Shown here: piece by piece, positions 43,926 through 54,062 of the stretch | How positions within the stretch are numbered: position 1 is the first letter of the stretch | Layout of the letters: the number at the start of each line of letters is the position of its first letter | NCBI RefSeq assembly: GCF_000346485.2 | Contig: NZ_KQ976354.1 | Location: 7,550,283-7,614,282 of the forward strand | Direction of reading: 5' to 3' | Origin: Scytonema hofmannii PCC 7110 | GTDB taxonomy: Bacteria > Cyanobacteriota > Cyanobacteriia > Cyanobacteriales > Nostocaceae | Length of the DNA stretch: 64,000 bases | Translations under genes and position numbers: made by a program | The notes under the pieces: model-generated | Told to the model about the DNA's origin: nothing | Database searches by the model: none | The model's input: only the letters and a program-made list of their open reading frames with translations

Positions 43926-43938
43926 TTTAGGCTGACTC

Positions 43939-44095
43939 TTAGAGGATGTTTGAAAAATCTCAATTAATACAGCCTTGGCGATGTTCGTAATCGCGGCTAT
44001 ACAAGCAAAACCCACCTACGTGGGTTTTAATATCTTAATTTCCCGTTAGTCCTTGCCTTGCGGACGAGCGTTTGTATAGTAGCTCATTATATGAG
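43939..44095 (-). mobile_element. MITE-like element, family 2, copy A
   Basis: The sequence begins TTAGAGGATGTTTGAAAAA and holds GCGGCTATACAAGCAAAACC, the palindrome AACCCACCTACGTGGGTT, and CCGCAAGGCAAGGAC. Read on the minus strand it aligns with 59161-59311. The terminal AGAGGATGTTTnAAAA is shared by copies at 47293 and 59162. No frame is encoded by itself. Confidence 0.7.
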
Positions 44096-44126
44096 ACCAA
44101 AACTTTGCTTTTTCTTCGTTTCATCC

Positions 44127-44786
44127 TTATTTATAAATCTCCTCAGCATGAATAATTTCCGTCTCAAGTGAAGCCGCCTTCAGCCACTCCTGCATTGCAG
44201 GTAGGGCTAACACGGCTTCAACATATGTGTTACAAACAGCATCTAACTTCACACCGTAAGTTGTAAAGCGTGCAACGACAGGAGCATACATGGCATCGGC
44301 AATAGTAAAATTGCCAAACAACATATCTCCTCCTGTTCCCAAATTTTGACGGCATTCCCGCCAGATATTGGTAATTCTGTCAATCTCTTTCTCCACTTCA
44401 GGAGTCCTTCCCTTGCCAGGAAATCTACTCCGACAATTCATTGGCATCTTTTGCCGCAAGTTTGGAAAACCGGAGTGCATTTCCGCACTGATACAACGGG
44501 CTATTGCTCGTTTAGCTTTTTCTTTGTGCCACCAATGCAGATTGGGATATTCTTCTGCCAAATATTCACAGATAGCTAGGGAATCCCATACAGTTAAATC
44601 GCCATGCAATAACACTGGAACCCTCCTGGTAGGAGAGTATTTCTGCATTTGTGCGGCAGTCTCTGGCGTGTCAAGAGGAATGCGAATCTCGTTAAACTCT
44701 AATCCGAATTGCCTCATTGCCAACCAAGGACGCAAAGACCAAGATGAGTAGTTTTTGTTGCCGATGACAAGCGTTAGTTTTGCCAT
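44127..44786 (-). CDS. Glutathione S-transferase family protein
   Basis: A 219-residue protein. The N-terminal thioredoxin-like domain has LVIGNKNYSSWSLRPWLAM with a likely catalytic Ser, then RRVPVLLHGD (cis-Pro) and VWDSLAICEYLAEEYP (glutathione gamma-glutamyl contact). The helical C-terminal domain includes FTIADAMYAPVVARF. It conjugates or reduces substrates with glutathione in the cytoplasm; the substrate is unknown. No operon partner. Confidence 0.88.
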   Translation of the reverse strand: MAKLTLVIGNKNYSSWSLRPWLAMRQFGLEFNEIRIPLDTPETAAQMQKYSPTRRVPVLLHGDLTVWDSLAICEYLAEEYPNLHWWHKEKAKRAIARCISAEMHSGFPNLRQKMPMNCRSRFPGKGRTPEVEKEIDRITNIWRECRQNLGTGGDMLFGNFTIADAMYAPVVARFTTYGVKLDAVCNTYVEAVLALPAMQEWLKAASLETEIIHAEEIYK

Positions 44787-44810
44787 ATCGATTGACTTGG
44801 TGGAAATTCC

Positions 44811-45220
44811 TCAGTCATCATAGCGGATCGTGCGTGTAGAACAATGAGTTACAGTTTCATAATCAACCTGGTTAGGAACTATATGTGTCTGACCTGAAAA
44901 TTCTTCACCGAAGTAACCATCTTCAAAACCACGAGCAAATTCACCACCAGAGGTGCGCGGTTTGTATACTTCTCCCTTTCTGGCACTAGCACGTCCTTGG
45001 CGATAGCCATCAGCGTAAGCACGAGGATGATAGGCGGGGTCTCTAGAAACTCGTTTTTGATTTACAGGATAGCAATAAGTTTCCTGACGTTCGCGGTGAT
45101 AAGCCGGGTACGGCTTGCGCCGAAGCGATCGCGTTTTTCTGCTAAGGCTGTCTCACTGAGAAATAAAACAGATGGAGCAGCAGCTATAGTTAATAAGGTA
45201 ATAAAAATTAATTTTTTCAT
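44811..45220 (-). pseudogene. Exported protein gene interrupted by a frameshift
   Basis: ATG 45220 starts a signal peptide (MKKLIFITLLTIAAAPSVLF) and LSETALAEKRDRFG, then the frame runs to a stop about 52 codons in. A second frame continues the gene from about 45125 to TGA at 44811: KPYPAYHRERQETYCYPVN, RDPAYHPRAYADGYRQGRAS, GGEFARGFEDGYFGEEF. The total of 410 bp is not a multiple of three, so one base was gained or lost near the GCGATCGC at 45125. Either a recent pseudogene or a sequencing error. Function unknown; the mature protein is Tyr/Arg/Gly-rich. Confidence 0.7.
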
Positions 45221-45644
45221 TGATTTAGTTGTGAATACCTGATGGATTCAAAATATCCTTGTTCAATGAAAGGACACTTCACCGCAGGGTATTAACTAAT
45301 AGGGTGAGTCTCAATTCATCCAATAGCAGGAATTGGGAGCTTAGTGCCGTTACTATACCAAAAACGGTTTAGAACCTGACTTTCCAACAATTGTCAACAA
45401 TCGTAGAGGCGCAAGGCCTTGCGTCCCTAAAAATGCTATGAACCATTCCGAAAAAGAAGAGTTGTTAGCCGTTTACAGTATACCTACCTTCGTAGATTGC
45501 AAACTTTTCCTCAAAAGGCGATTACTGTTAAATTTATATAAATTTATACAAATATTGCAACAATTTTACTGATATTTTTGCCACTTTGGGACATTTAATA
45601 CTATTATGATATCATAATGATATAAAATCGATTTGTCAAAAACT
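45221..45644. other. Intergenic region, no gene seen
   Basis: The 424 bp contain a short repeat relic (GTAGAGGCGCAAGGCCTTGCG near 45403) and AT-rich DNA next to the SPFH gene with TATGATATCATAATGATATA just upstream of it. No gene is visible. Confidence 0.5.
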
Positions 45645-46586
45645 ATGGAACAGAAAATCAAGGAATTTCCAGCGTTCAAAGTCAACGGCTTCATCATGCT
45701 GGCTGTGGTCGTCGTGCTGACGCTAGTGGGAGGGTGGTATCTTTGGTCTCGCGTGCAGGGATTAGAAGCTTTATTGGCAAGAGGCTTGAAGATTACTGAT
45801 TTTATGGGTGGTGAGGATAGCGTTGCAGAAGTTCTTGCTTGGTTGGCGGCTACACTCTTGGTTGTTATCATCCCATCGCTGTCAGGCTTCTTTAGTGTTG
45901 AACCCAATCAAGCAGTGGTGTTGGTGCTCTTTGGGAAATACATGGGAACCGTTCGGGAATCAGGCTTCTGGTGGACAAATCCCTTTGCTAGCAAACAAAA
46001 GATTTCGCTGCGGGTTCGCAATTTCAATAGCAAAATCATCAAAGTCAACGATGCTGAAGGGAGTCCGATTGAAATTGCGGCGGTTGTTGTCTGGCAAGTT
46101 TTTGATTCAGCTAAGTCAAAATTTGCAGTGGATGACTATGAAGAATTTGTTGCCATTCAAAGTGAAACAGCTATTCGGTCTTTAGCCATACGATATCCCT
46201 ACGACGCTCCAGATGAAACAGAAACGCCTTCGCTACGGGGAATTCCTGATGAAATCGCTCACGCTTTGCAAAAAGAACTCCAAGCCCGTTTGGAAGTCAC
46301 AGGTGTAGAAGTGATTGAAGCACGGCTCTCGCATCTTGCCTATGCACCAGAAATTGCTCAAATGATGTTGCGAAGACAGCAAGCAAAAGCCTTAATTGAT
46401 GCGCGACGGCAGATTGTCGAGGGTGCGGTGGGGATGGTGAATGAAGCGTTGAATCGTCTCAGCCGCGAACAAATGCTTGACTTGGATGACGAGCGCAAAG
46501 CTTCAATGATCAATAATCTGTTGGTTGTTTTAACTTCTGAGCAAACTGCCCAACCCGTTATCAATGCTGGAACGCTTTATAACTAA
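45645..46586 (+). CDS. SPFH (band 7) domain membrane protein
   Basis: From ATG 45645 the protein has 313 residues. Two hydrophobic segments occur, at about 15-33 ([18 protein letters not shown]) and about 60-80 ([20 protein letters not shown]). The SPFH domain follows ([60 protein letters not shown]). The C-terminal part is a charged helix ([20 protein letters not shown]). Such proteins form large membrane cages that hold proteases or organise lipids. A TTG at 45633 is an alternative start. The next gene, 3 bp on, is a small ribbon-helix-helix protein, so they are co-translated. Confidence 0.9.
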   Translation: MEQKIKEFPAFKVNGFIMLAVVVVLTLVGGWYLWSRVQGLEALLARGLKITDFMGGEDSVAEVLAWLAATLLVVIIPSLSGFFSVEPNQAVVLVLFGKYMGTVRESGFWWTNPFASKQKISLRVRNFNSKIIKVNDAEGSPIEIAAVVVWQVFDSAKSKFAVDDYEEFVAIQSETAIRSLAIRYPYDAPDETETPSLRGIPDEIAHALQKELQARLEVTGVEVIEARLSHLAYAPEIAQMMLRRQQAKALIDARRQIVEGAVGMVNEALNRLSREQMLDLDDERKASMINNLLVVLTSEQTAQPVINAGTLYN

Positions 46587-46589
46587 GAA

Positions 46590-46766
46590 ATGGGACAAAA
46601 AAAACGATTCTTGTTACGTCTGGATGAAAGACTTTACGAGATGTTAGAGAAATGGTCAGCAGATGAACTAAGAAGTGTGAATGCACAGATTGAGTATCTG
46701 TTGACTGAAGCTGTGAAGAAGGCAGGACGCTGGAAGGAGGACAAGGAGAAATCAGAGAAAGAGTAA
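46590..46766 (+). CDS. Small Arc/ribbon-helix-helix protein linked to SPFH
   Basis: A 58-residue protein from ATG 46590 to TAA 46764-46766, only 3 bp after the SPFH stop. It reads [20 protein letters not shown] then [20 protein letters not shown], the Arc-type beta strand followed by two helices ([11 protein letters not shown] is the second-helix signature). Members bind DNA as dimers. Here it probably regulates its own operon or works together with the SPFH protein. A lysine- and glutamate-rich tail ends it. The size is normal for the family. Confidence 0.78.
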   Translation: MGQKKRFLLRLDERLYEMLEKWSADELRSVNAQIEYLLTEAVKKAGRWKEDKEKSEKE

Positions 46767-46795
46767 TAAGCAATTAAGAAGTTTTGCCCCTTTGT

Positions 46796-47143
46796 TCAGT
46801 GCCCAATCGCTTGCCTGCGAGAATAAATTTCTTCTACAAGTAAATCTCGCAGTTCGTTAGCAATGTCATCAGGCGGATTACCTGCGAGCGCCCGTCCAAT
46901 CAGCCGTTCTGCTGAACGCAATTCAGAACATTCTACGGCAAGCACTGCGGCACTGCGATGGAGAACGGATCTAGTGGGTTCAAGGTCGAATAAGTTTGCC
47001 ACTAGGTCTGCAGCAGCTCGCTCTTGAGAAAAGGCAGCTTTGGTTAATTCCAAGGCGACGATGGCATCACCCCGTTGGCGGGCTAAGAAGGCTTGGTCAA
47101 CAAGTTCCATTGCTTCTCGATGAAGAATTTCTACGTCTTGCAT
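46796..47143 (-). CDS. Helical (TPR-like) protein of unknown function
   Basis: A 115-residue protein, helical throughout, with Ala/Leu/Arg-rich paired helices (LVDQAFLARQRGDAIVALEL, AAVLAVECSELRSAERLIGR) as in tetratricopeptide repeats. No enzymatic motif, signal peptide or membrane helix. It converges with the SPFH/RHH pair. It may be a scaffold or antitoxin-like partner, but no evidence in the window ties it to one. Confidence 0.7.
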   Translation of the reverse strand: MQDVEILHREAMELVDQAFLARQRGDAIVALELTKAAFSQERAAADLVANLFDLEPTRSVLHRSAAVLAVECSELRSAERLIGRALAGNPPDDIANELRDLLVEEIYSRRQAIGH

Positions 47144-47149
47144 TTTTCA

Positions 47150-47463
47150 ACTATGCGGGTACGTGGTGTGCCAAATTCAACGACGCAGACGTAGCCGGGA
47201 GACTAAAACCCACGTAGGTGGGTTTTGCTTGTATAGCCGCGATTTCCAATCGCTAAGGCTGTATTAATTGAGACTTTTCAAACAACCTCTTATAGTAGTG
47301 TCAGTTTTTTTCAAAACTTCTAAAGCAGAATGTTGATGCGGTTCCGTTATTTCTCATAAATTATGAAATATAATTTATGAGAAACTACTAATATGTAAGC
47401 ATTATTAAAGTGCTTTTAGCCAGAAGTTCCCCTGTTGTAGGGAAACTCCCGTGAAATTTATAA
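47150..47463. repeat. Intergenic region with partial family 2 MITE copy
   Basis: 47207-47293 holds AAACCCACGTAGGTGGGTTT, GCTTGTATAGCCGCGATTTC and ends CTTTTCAAACAACCTCTTA, the right part of the element seen at 43939 and 59161. The left part differs. The remaining bases to 47463 have an ATTATGAAATATAATTTATG palindrome near 47360 and no gene. Confidence 0.7.
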
Positions 47464-48225
47464 CTAACCAGCTTGAGCAATCAATTGATTGGCAATTTGC
47501 TGTGCTGTATTAATGGGAATGGCAAAGCCCAACCCTTGAGCACCCTGAATAATGGCGGTATTCATGCCAATGACTTGTCCTCGTTGATTGAGTAACGGTC
47601 CGCCAGAGTTACCGGGATTAATGGCAGCATCCGTCTGAATAAACCCAACTCCTCTACTTCCAGCACCCAGCGCCCGACTCGATCGCTCTGTTGCACTAAT
47701 AATACCAACCGTCACAGTGTTATCCAAACCGAGAGGATTCCCAATTGCGATCGCCCATTCTCCTGGTTTAAGCTGGTCAGAATTACCAACACTGACAGTA
47801 GGGAGATTATTCGCCTGAATTTTAATAACAGCAACATCTGTTGTGCTATCTTCCCCTAACACTCTGCCGGTGAAGCTTCGACCATCTTTTAGTGTTACCG
47901 ATACCGTGTCTGCACCGCCAATAACATGAGCGTTGGTTAGAATCAAACCGTTAGACCGAATAATAAATCCAGAACCCGTTCCTTGTGCCACTCGCCTACC
48001 AGAATATCGGCTTCTCACGGTACGTGTAGAGTCTATCCGCACCACTGCAGATCCAGTTCTTTCGACTGCATTAGAAACAAAGTTATTTTCTACATTACTT
48101 GCAGGAGCAGCAGAAATTGATGTAGGCTCAGAAAGAACTGGATTTGTGGGCATGAAATGTGCGCCCACAATCGCTGTTAATGCTCCGAAAGAGACTAGAG
48201 ATAAATTAGTTAATGATTTTTTCAT
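47464..48225 (-). CDS. Trypsin-like serine protease of the HtrA/Deg type, without PDZ domain
   Basis: A 253-residue exported protease. Residues 1-32 are a signal peptide ([16 protein letters not shown]). The catalytic triad is visible: His in [11 protein letters not shown], Asp in [10 protein letters not shown] and Ser in [12 protein letters not shown]. It ends at [20 protein letters not shown], exactly where cyanobacterial HhoA/HhoB/HtrA proteins go on into the PDZ domain, so about 110-140 residues are absent. It should act in periplasmic protein quality control, but without PDZ it may be less regulated or form other oligomers. Whether the loss is natural or a truncation is not clear. Confidence 0.88.
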   Translation of the reverse strand: MKKSLTNLSLVSFGALTAIVGAHFMPTNPVLSEPTSISAAPASNVENNFVSNAVERTGSAVVRIDSTRTVRSRYSGRRVAQGTGSGFIIRSNGLILTNAHVIGGADTVSVTLKDGRSFTGRVLGEDSTTDVAVIKIQANNLPTVSVGNSDQLKPGEWAIAIGNPLGLDNTVTVGIISATERSSRALGAGSRGVGFIQTDAAINPGNSGGPLLNQRGQVIGMNTAIIQGAQGLGFAIPINTAQQIANQLIAQAG

Positions 48226-48248
48226 TGTTAATTGCTAATTGTTAATTG

Positions 48249-49553
48249 TTAGTCTTTTGCGTTGAGAATCTGCTGGATAATATCCAAACCTGCTTGTGTT
48301 GTTTCATCTAGCAATTTTGGCTCGACTTTCCGATCGTTGGGTGTGTGGTAGTTTGGTTCTTCTCCTCGGTAGAAGAAAAGAATTGGTACATTTTTACTAG
48401 CAAACACTGCATGGTCGCTACCATCGCTAGATCCAAAGATTTTCACGTATGGCTTGATGTTTCGGGCAAATTTTGTTAAAGACGATGTACCACCAATACC
48501 CAGTTGATTGTTAACTCCAACCATATCGAAGTTAATCATGGCTTTTAACCCTGAAATAAACTGCGGTTTAGCTGTCTTGATAAAAGCCCGCGATCCTTGG
48601 AGTCCGTCTTCCTCGCCATCAAAAGCTACAAACCACGCTTCACGGGAAGTTTGTGTTTTTGACAAATTGCGAGCAAGGGATAATAAAACTGCTGTTCCTG
48701 AAGCATTATCATTTGCTCCTGGTGAACCAGCTACTGAGTCGTAGTGAGCACCAAGAAGAATTTTTGGTTGAGTCACGCCCTCAAGGTGAGCAATAATATT
48801 GCGTCCTGTAACATTACGCTTTTGAGCATCAATTTTTAAACTGGCATTTTGTGCTATTCTTTGTACTTGTTGAAGTAAGCGATCGCCTTTCTCACTTGAA
48901 AGCGCCAAAACTGGTATTTTGACTTCCTCTGCCAAACTCCCGTATAAATCGCCCGATTTGTTATTGACAATCACCAAACCAACTGCGCCCGCCGCTACGG
49001 CATTTTTTGCTTTTTCCGAGAAGCGAATTTCTCCGCGTCGCACGACAGCAATTGCTCCAGTAACATTCACTGCGGCAAAATCAGCTTTTCGTCCAAAGTT
49101 AGGAATTGCAATAAGTGGAGCATTTAGGTTTCCAGGGATTGTGCCATTGAGAGCTGTTCCCTTAATTGTCTCTCCATTAATTGTCAAATTAGAACCATTA
49201 TCTTGAAACTTAGAATAAGTAAAAGTTTGAACTTCTGTCACATAACCAGCTTTACGATACTCATCCACTAGATAAGTGCTAGCTTTTTCCATAACTGGTG
49301 TACCAGTCACTCTTGGACCGAGATTCACTAAAGCTTCTACATCCGCAAGAGTTCGGTTAGAGTTCGTCGTCTGTGCAACCGATGGAGATAAGATAATTTT
49401 CCCAACACCATTTGACCGAACAGCACAGGCTGTGGGAAGCCAAATCAAAGCACTCACCAGTGCAGTTTTTAACCAAGGTTTTTTTTGCTTTTTGTTGAAC
49501 GAAATCATTTTCAAAGCACTGCTGATAGTGTTGGGAATTTTAAAGGTACGCAA
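48249..49553 (-). CDS. M28 family zinc peptidase with PA domain
   Basis: A 434-residue exported aminopeptidase-like protein. The N-terminus has a hydrophobic stretch ending in a lipobox-like LPTAC at about residue 40-44, so it may be a lipoprotein; ATG 49508 (MISFNKKQ) could be the true start. Residues about 130-235 are a PA insert. The catalytic domain has HYDSVAGSPGANDNASGTAV (His and Asp ligands), AFDGEEDGLQGS (catalytic Glu pair), NFDMVG and YHTPND. It removes N-terminal residues from peptides outside the cytoplasm. It lies 23 bp upstream of the HtrA-like gene, so both may be one operon. Confidence 0.9.
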   Translation of the reverse strand: MRTFKIPNTISSALKMISFNKKQKKPWLKTALVSALIWLPTACAVRSNGVGKIILSPSVAQTTNSNRTLADVEALVNLGPRVTGTPVMEKASTYLVDEYRKAGYVTEVQTFTYSKFQDNGSNLTINGETIKGTALNGTIPGNLNAPLIAIPNFGRKADFAAVNVTGAIAVVRRGEIRFSEKAKNAVAAGAVGLVIVNNKSGDLYGSLAEEVKIPVLALSSEKGDRLLQQVQRIAQNASLKIDAQKRNVTGRNIIAHLEGVTQPKILLGAHYDSVAGSPGANDNASGTAVLLSLARNLSKTQTSREAWFVAFDGEEDGLQGSRAFIKTAKPQFISGLKAMINFDMVGVNNQLGIGGTSSLTKFARNIKPYVKIFGSSDGSDHAVFASKNVPILFFYRGEEPNYHTPNDRKVEPKLLDETTQAGLDIIQQILNAKD

Positions 49554-49557
49554 TACA

Positions 49558-50028
49558 TTAGCGTAGTTCTATCGTTTTGTTACTTACAACAATTTGCTCT
49601 GCCCGCATTTCCCTAGCATCAGTGCGATGCGGGTAGCCCACCAATTTAACCTGTTGCCCAACCTGCAAAATATTTTCAGGTAAACCACGTCGTTGCATTC
49701 GGGATGGCGGCGCAAGGACAGCTTGCCATACTTTATTATCTTTTGTCTTGACTTCTATAACAGTGTGTGGATTCTCATAACGTACATTCTGAATTTCTCC
49801 ATTGATGTTAAGTGTTTGCTGGCTGTTATACTCACTCCAACCGTGATGAGCACTGGCAATTCCAGTCTCGGCAGCCAGAAAATTCGCAATTGTTGCCGCA
49901 GTCAGCGCAGTGTGCAAGAACGCTTTTTTGAGCATTGCTTTGTTATTCTGTTGCTGATAGTTCATAGCGGTATTGAGTTCTTGGGTAAGTTGCTTGTTAT
50001 TTTCTAGTGTGATAGGCAAGTATGACAA
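49558..50028 (-). CDS. DUF6152 family exported protein
   Basis: A 156-residue protein. Residues about 35-60 act as signal peptide (AFLHTALTAATIANFLAAET then ASAHHGWSEYN). The mature part starts with the HHGWSEYN typical of DUF6152 and has NGEIQNVRYENPHTVIEV and QVGQQVKLVGYPH, an OB-like fold. Function unknown; family members are common near copper or metal and redox genes. It lies 4 bp upstream of the M28 gene on the same strand, so they are probably co-transcribed. ATG 49965 (MNYQQQ) is another possible start. Confidence 0.82.
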   Translation of the reverse strand: MSYLPITLENNKQLTQELNTAMNYQQQNNKAMLKKAFLHTALTAATIANFLAAETGIASAHHGWSEYNSQQTLNINGEIQNVRYENPHTVIEVKTKDNKVWQAVLAPPSRMQRRGLPENILQVGQQVKLVGYPHRTDAREMRAEQIVVSNKTIELR

Positions 50029-50101
50029 AAAAATGTCAAATTGGTTAGTCGATAGTGGTTAGTGGAAAAACGACTAACAACTAACAACTAACCACTAACC
50101 A

Positions 50102-51391
50102 CTAACTCTTCCCTTTAAGTAAAATTTCTATTTCAAATGTGGAACCTTGTCCCAGCACACTCCTTACCGTAAGGTTTCCGTGATGCGCTTGTACAATTTG
50201 CTGGGCAATTGCCAATCCTAATCCGAAGCCACCTGTTTGACGCGATCGCACTGTATCTACTCGGTAGAACCGTTCAAAGATATGGGATAAATCTTCCTCT
50301 GGAATACCTATACCGCTATCTTCTACCTGAATAATCACCCGATGGGGTGGTGTCAGTAACCTTAGTGTTACTGTACCTTTCTCAAGAGTATATTTCAAGG
50401 CATTGTTGAGTAAATTAACAACAGCCTGTTTTAATAAATCGGCATCGGCTTTAAGATGTACGAGTTGTTGGGGTATTTGAACGGTAAAGTTTAGATTTTG
50501 TGCGGCGGCTTGTTGCTGATATTCTTTTGCCAGAGTTTGTAGGAGTTTAACAACATCGATAGTCTTGAGTTTGGTAATATCTAGAGGACCATCTTGGCGA
50601 GCGAGGAACAATAGATTATTAATGAGATCGCTCATTGATTTAGCAATCTCGACAATATTTTCCAAACGATAAAGTTGCTCTGATTCATCTTGTGGGGGCA
50701 TGAGAGCCACTTGTGCATTACTTAAAATAGCAGCCACAGGAGCACGTAATTCATGGGAAGCATCCGCCGTGAAGCGCTGTAGTTGTTCGTAGGCTCGAAG
50801 AGTAGGTTGCATGGCAAGCCCTCCCAGAAACCACCCAGTTACACCAACTAATGCTAAAGTTAAAGGCACGCCCAGTGTGAAAAATAACCTTGCTCTATTT
50901 AAACTTTCGCGTAGAGATGTTAGAGGAAGACCTACTTGAATATATCCAAGTAAAATCTCATTTTGTATAATTGGTAACGTTAATTCTCGAATCAACTCTT
51001 GATTGGGAGTTATTCTGGGTTGGTTACTGGTGATTTTTATAGTTTGAAAACCAGGAGCAACGATTAGTCTTGCCGAACCTGGAAGACCAAAATAGTCCAC
51101 CAATTCTTTGTTAAAATTATACAAACGGACATAGACAACATCATTATTAACTGGTGGTAACGTATCGCCAAATATGGGAACTTCCTTTTGCTTATACTGC
51201 CATCGTTTGTTATATGTAGGGTATTGTATACTCTTAACAATGGTTTTACTTGTAGAGTAAAGCCTTTCATCAAAAGCCTGTAGTTGCTGTTGAACAACCA
51301 GGTAGTAAGCTATACCAGCAAAGGCGACAAGAATACTCCCCATTGATATGGTGAACAAGTATGCTAAATTGCGACGGCTGCGAGTAAACAT
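50102..51391 (-). CDS. Sensor histidine kinase (RppB-like)
   Basis: A 429-residue membrane kinase. Helix 1 is at about 9-32 (LAYLFTISMGSILVAFAGIA), followed by a periplasmic sensor of about 140 residues, and helix 2 at about 170-195. The HisKA domain contains FTADASHELRAPVAAILSNA with the phosphorylated His; the ATPase domain has LLNNALKYT (N box), VEDSGIGIPEED (G1) and GFGLGLAIAQQ (G2). The response regulator gene lies just upstream on the same strand with a heptamer array between. The pair resembles RppA/RppB (NrsR/NrsS) of Synechocystis, but the signal is unknown here. Confidence 0.9.
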   Translation of the reverse strand: MFTRSRRNLAYLFTISMGSILVAFAGIAYYLVVQQQLQAFDERLYSTSKTIVKSIQYPTYNKRWQYKQKEVPIFGDTLPPVNNDVVYVRLYNFNKELVDYFGLPGSARLIVAPGFQTIKITSNQPRITPNQELIRELTLPIIQNEILLGYIQVGLPLTSLRESLNRARLFFTLGVPLTLALVGVTGWFLGGLAMQPTLRAYEQLQRFTADASHELRAPVAAILSNAQVALMPPQDESEQLYRLENIVEIAKSMSDLINNLLFLARQDGPLDITKLKTIDVVKLLQTLAKEYQQQAAAQNLNFTVQIPQQLVHLKADADLLKQAVVNLLNNALKYTLEKGTVTLRLLTPPHRVIIQVEDSGIGIPEEDLSHIFERFYRVDTVRSRQTGGFGLGLAIAQQIVQAHHGNLTVRSVLGQGSTFEIEILLKGKS

Positions 51392-51399
51392 AAAAATTT

Positions 51400-51497
51400 G
51401 TCACTGGTCACTGGTCACTGGTCACTGGTCACTGGTCACTGGTCACTGGTCACTGGTCACTGGTCACTGGTCACTGGTCACTGGTCACTGGTCACTG
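51400..51497. repeat. Heptamer tandem repeat (TCACTGG, 14 copies)
   Basis: The longest STRR array in the window, 98 bp of unbroken TCACTGG, fills the gap between the response-regulator and kinase genes. The regulator's TGA stop is formed by the first repeat copy, as CAGTGA on the minus strand. Confidence 0.95.
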
Positions 51498-52172
51498 ATT
51501 TTCAGGAACATTAAGACGATAGCCTATACCATAGACGCTTTCTAGCCAGTCTTTAGCTTCAATGATTTGCAAGCGCTGTCGCAATCGACGCACCAATGTT
51601 GTGACGGCATTACTTTCTGGTTCTGTCCCCCATCCCCACAATGCTTGTTCAATTTGAGTGTGGGATAGAATTTGGCGGGGATGGCGCATCAGATACTCCA
51701 TCAGTTGAAACTCTCGCCCAGATAACTGGGTACTGGCTTGATTGCGCTCAATAGTCAGGTTATTTAAGTCTAAATATAAATCTGCTAGTGTCAGGCGATC
51801 GCCACTCCATAGTGGAGAACGTCTTCGTAACGCTCGGACTCGGGCTAATAATTCCACAATATCTACTGGTTTCACTAAGTAATCGTCAGCCCCGGAATCT
51901 AAACCATAAACTTTATCGGAAGTACTATCTTTGGCAGTGAGCATTAACACTGGGGCTGTTTTTCCAGCTCGTCGATATTCTTGGCAAAGATCGACACCAC
52001 TTACTTTGGGCAACATCCAGTCTAATATCAGCAAGTCATAATCTTTTTCAGATAAAAGCCATTGGGCTGTTTCTCCATCTTCTATACCATCAACGGTGTG
52101 TCCTGCTTTGATAAGAGCAGCTCGCAAAGGCTCTAATTGAGCTAAGTCATCTTCGACGAGAAGGATTAACAT
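51492..52172 (-). CDS. OmpR-family response regulator (RppA-like)
   Basis: A 226-residue two-domain regulator. The receiver domain (1-115) has LILLVEDDLAQ, LLILDWMLPKVSG with the phosphorylated Asp, LMLTAKDS and YLVKPVDI. The winged-helix domain (about 130-222) has LSGREFQLMEYLMRHPRQIL and VTTLVRRLRQRL. It should be phosphorylated by the kinase encoded next and bind promoter repeats. The last residues (NVPENQ) and the stop adjoin the heptamer array. The first gene of the operon. Confidence 0.92.
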   Translation of the reverse strand: MLILLVEDDLAQLEPLRAALIKAGHTVDGIEDGETAQWLLSEKDYDLLILDWMLPKVSGVDLCQEYRRAGKTAPVLMLTAKDSTSDKVYGLDSGADDYLVKPVDIVELLARVRALRRRSPLWSGDRLTLADLYLDLNNLTIERNQASTQLSGREFQLMEYLMRHPRQILSHTQIEQALWGWGTEPESNAVTTLVRRLRQRLQIIEAKDWLESVYGIGYRLNVPENQ

Positions 52173-52303
52173 AAATAATAGTTATTTTATATCAAACTTG
52201 ACAGAGCGGTAGGGACTGTGCATAACTATTTTTTGTTCAAAACAATAACATTTTTTGCAGGGCATCTGCCGAATCTGAGTTGTAGTTAATGTAACTGCAT
52301 TAA

Positions 52304-53992
<1,689 letters not shown>

Positions 53993-54062
53993 TAGGGAGT
54001 GGGGAGTAGGGAGTAGGGAGTGGGGAGTAGAGAGTAGGGGTTTAGTTCAATTCCTATTCCCC
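53993..54062. repeat. G-rich GGGGAGTAGGGAGT repeats
   Basis: Degenerate GGGAGTA/GGGGAGT units follow the pgm stop and their inverse (CCCATTCCCCACTCCCC) codes the last residues of the convergent GGDEF-EAL protein. Related GGGAGTA runs occur at 23040 and 30054. Confidence 0.75.

Noticed and set aside
44997-45242. 81-residue frame on the plus strand
   Set aside because: It is antisense to the frameshifted exported-protein gene, which has a signal peptide and better codon use.
51400-51497. Possible CRISPR or microsatellite coding region
   Set aside because: Only a heptamer in direct tandem; the frame through it codes a simple repeat peptide and overlaps real genes.
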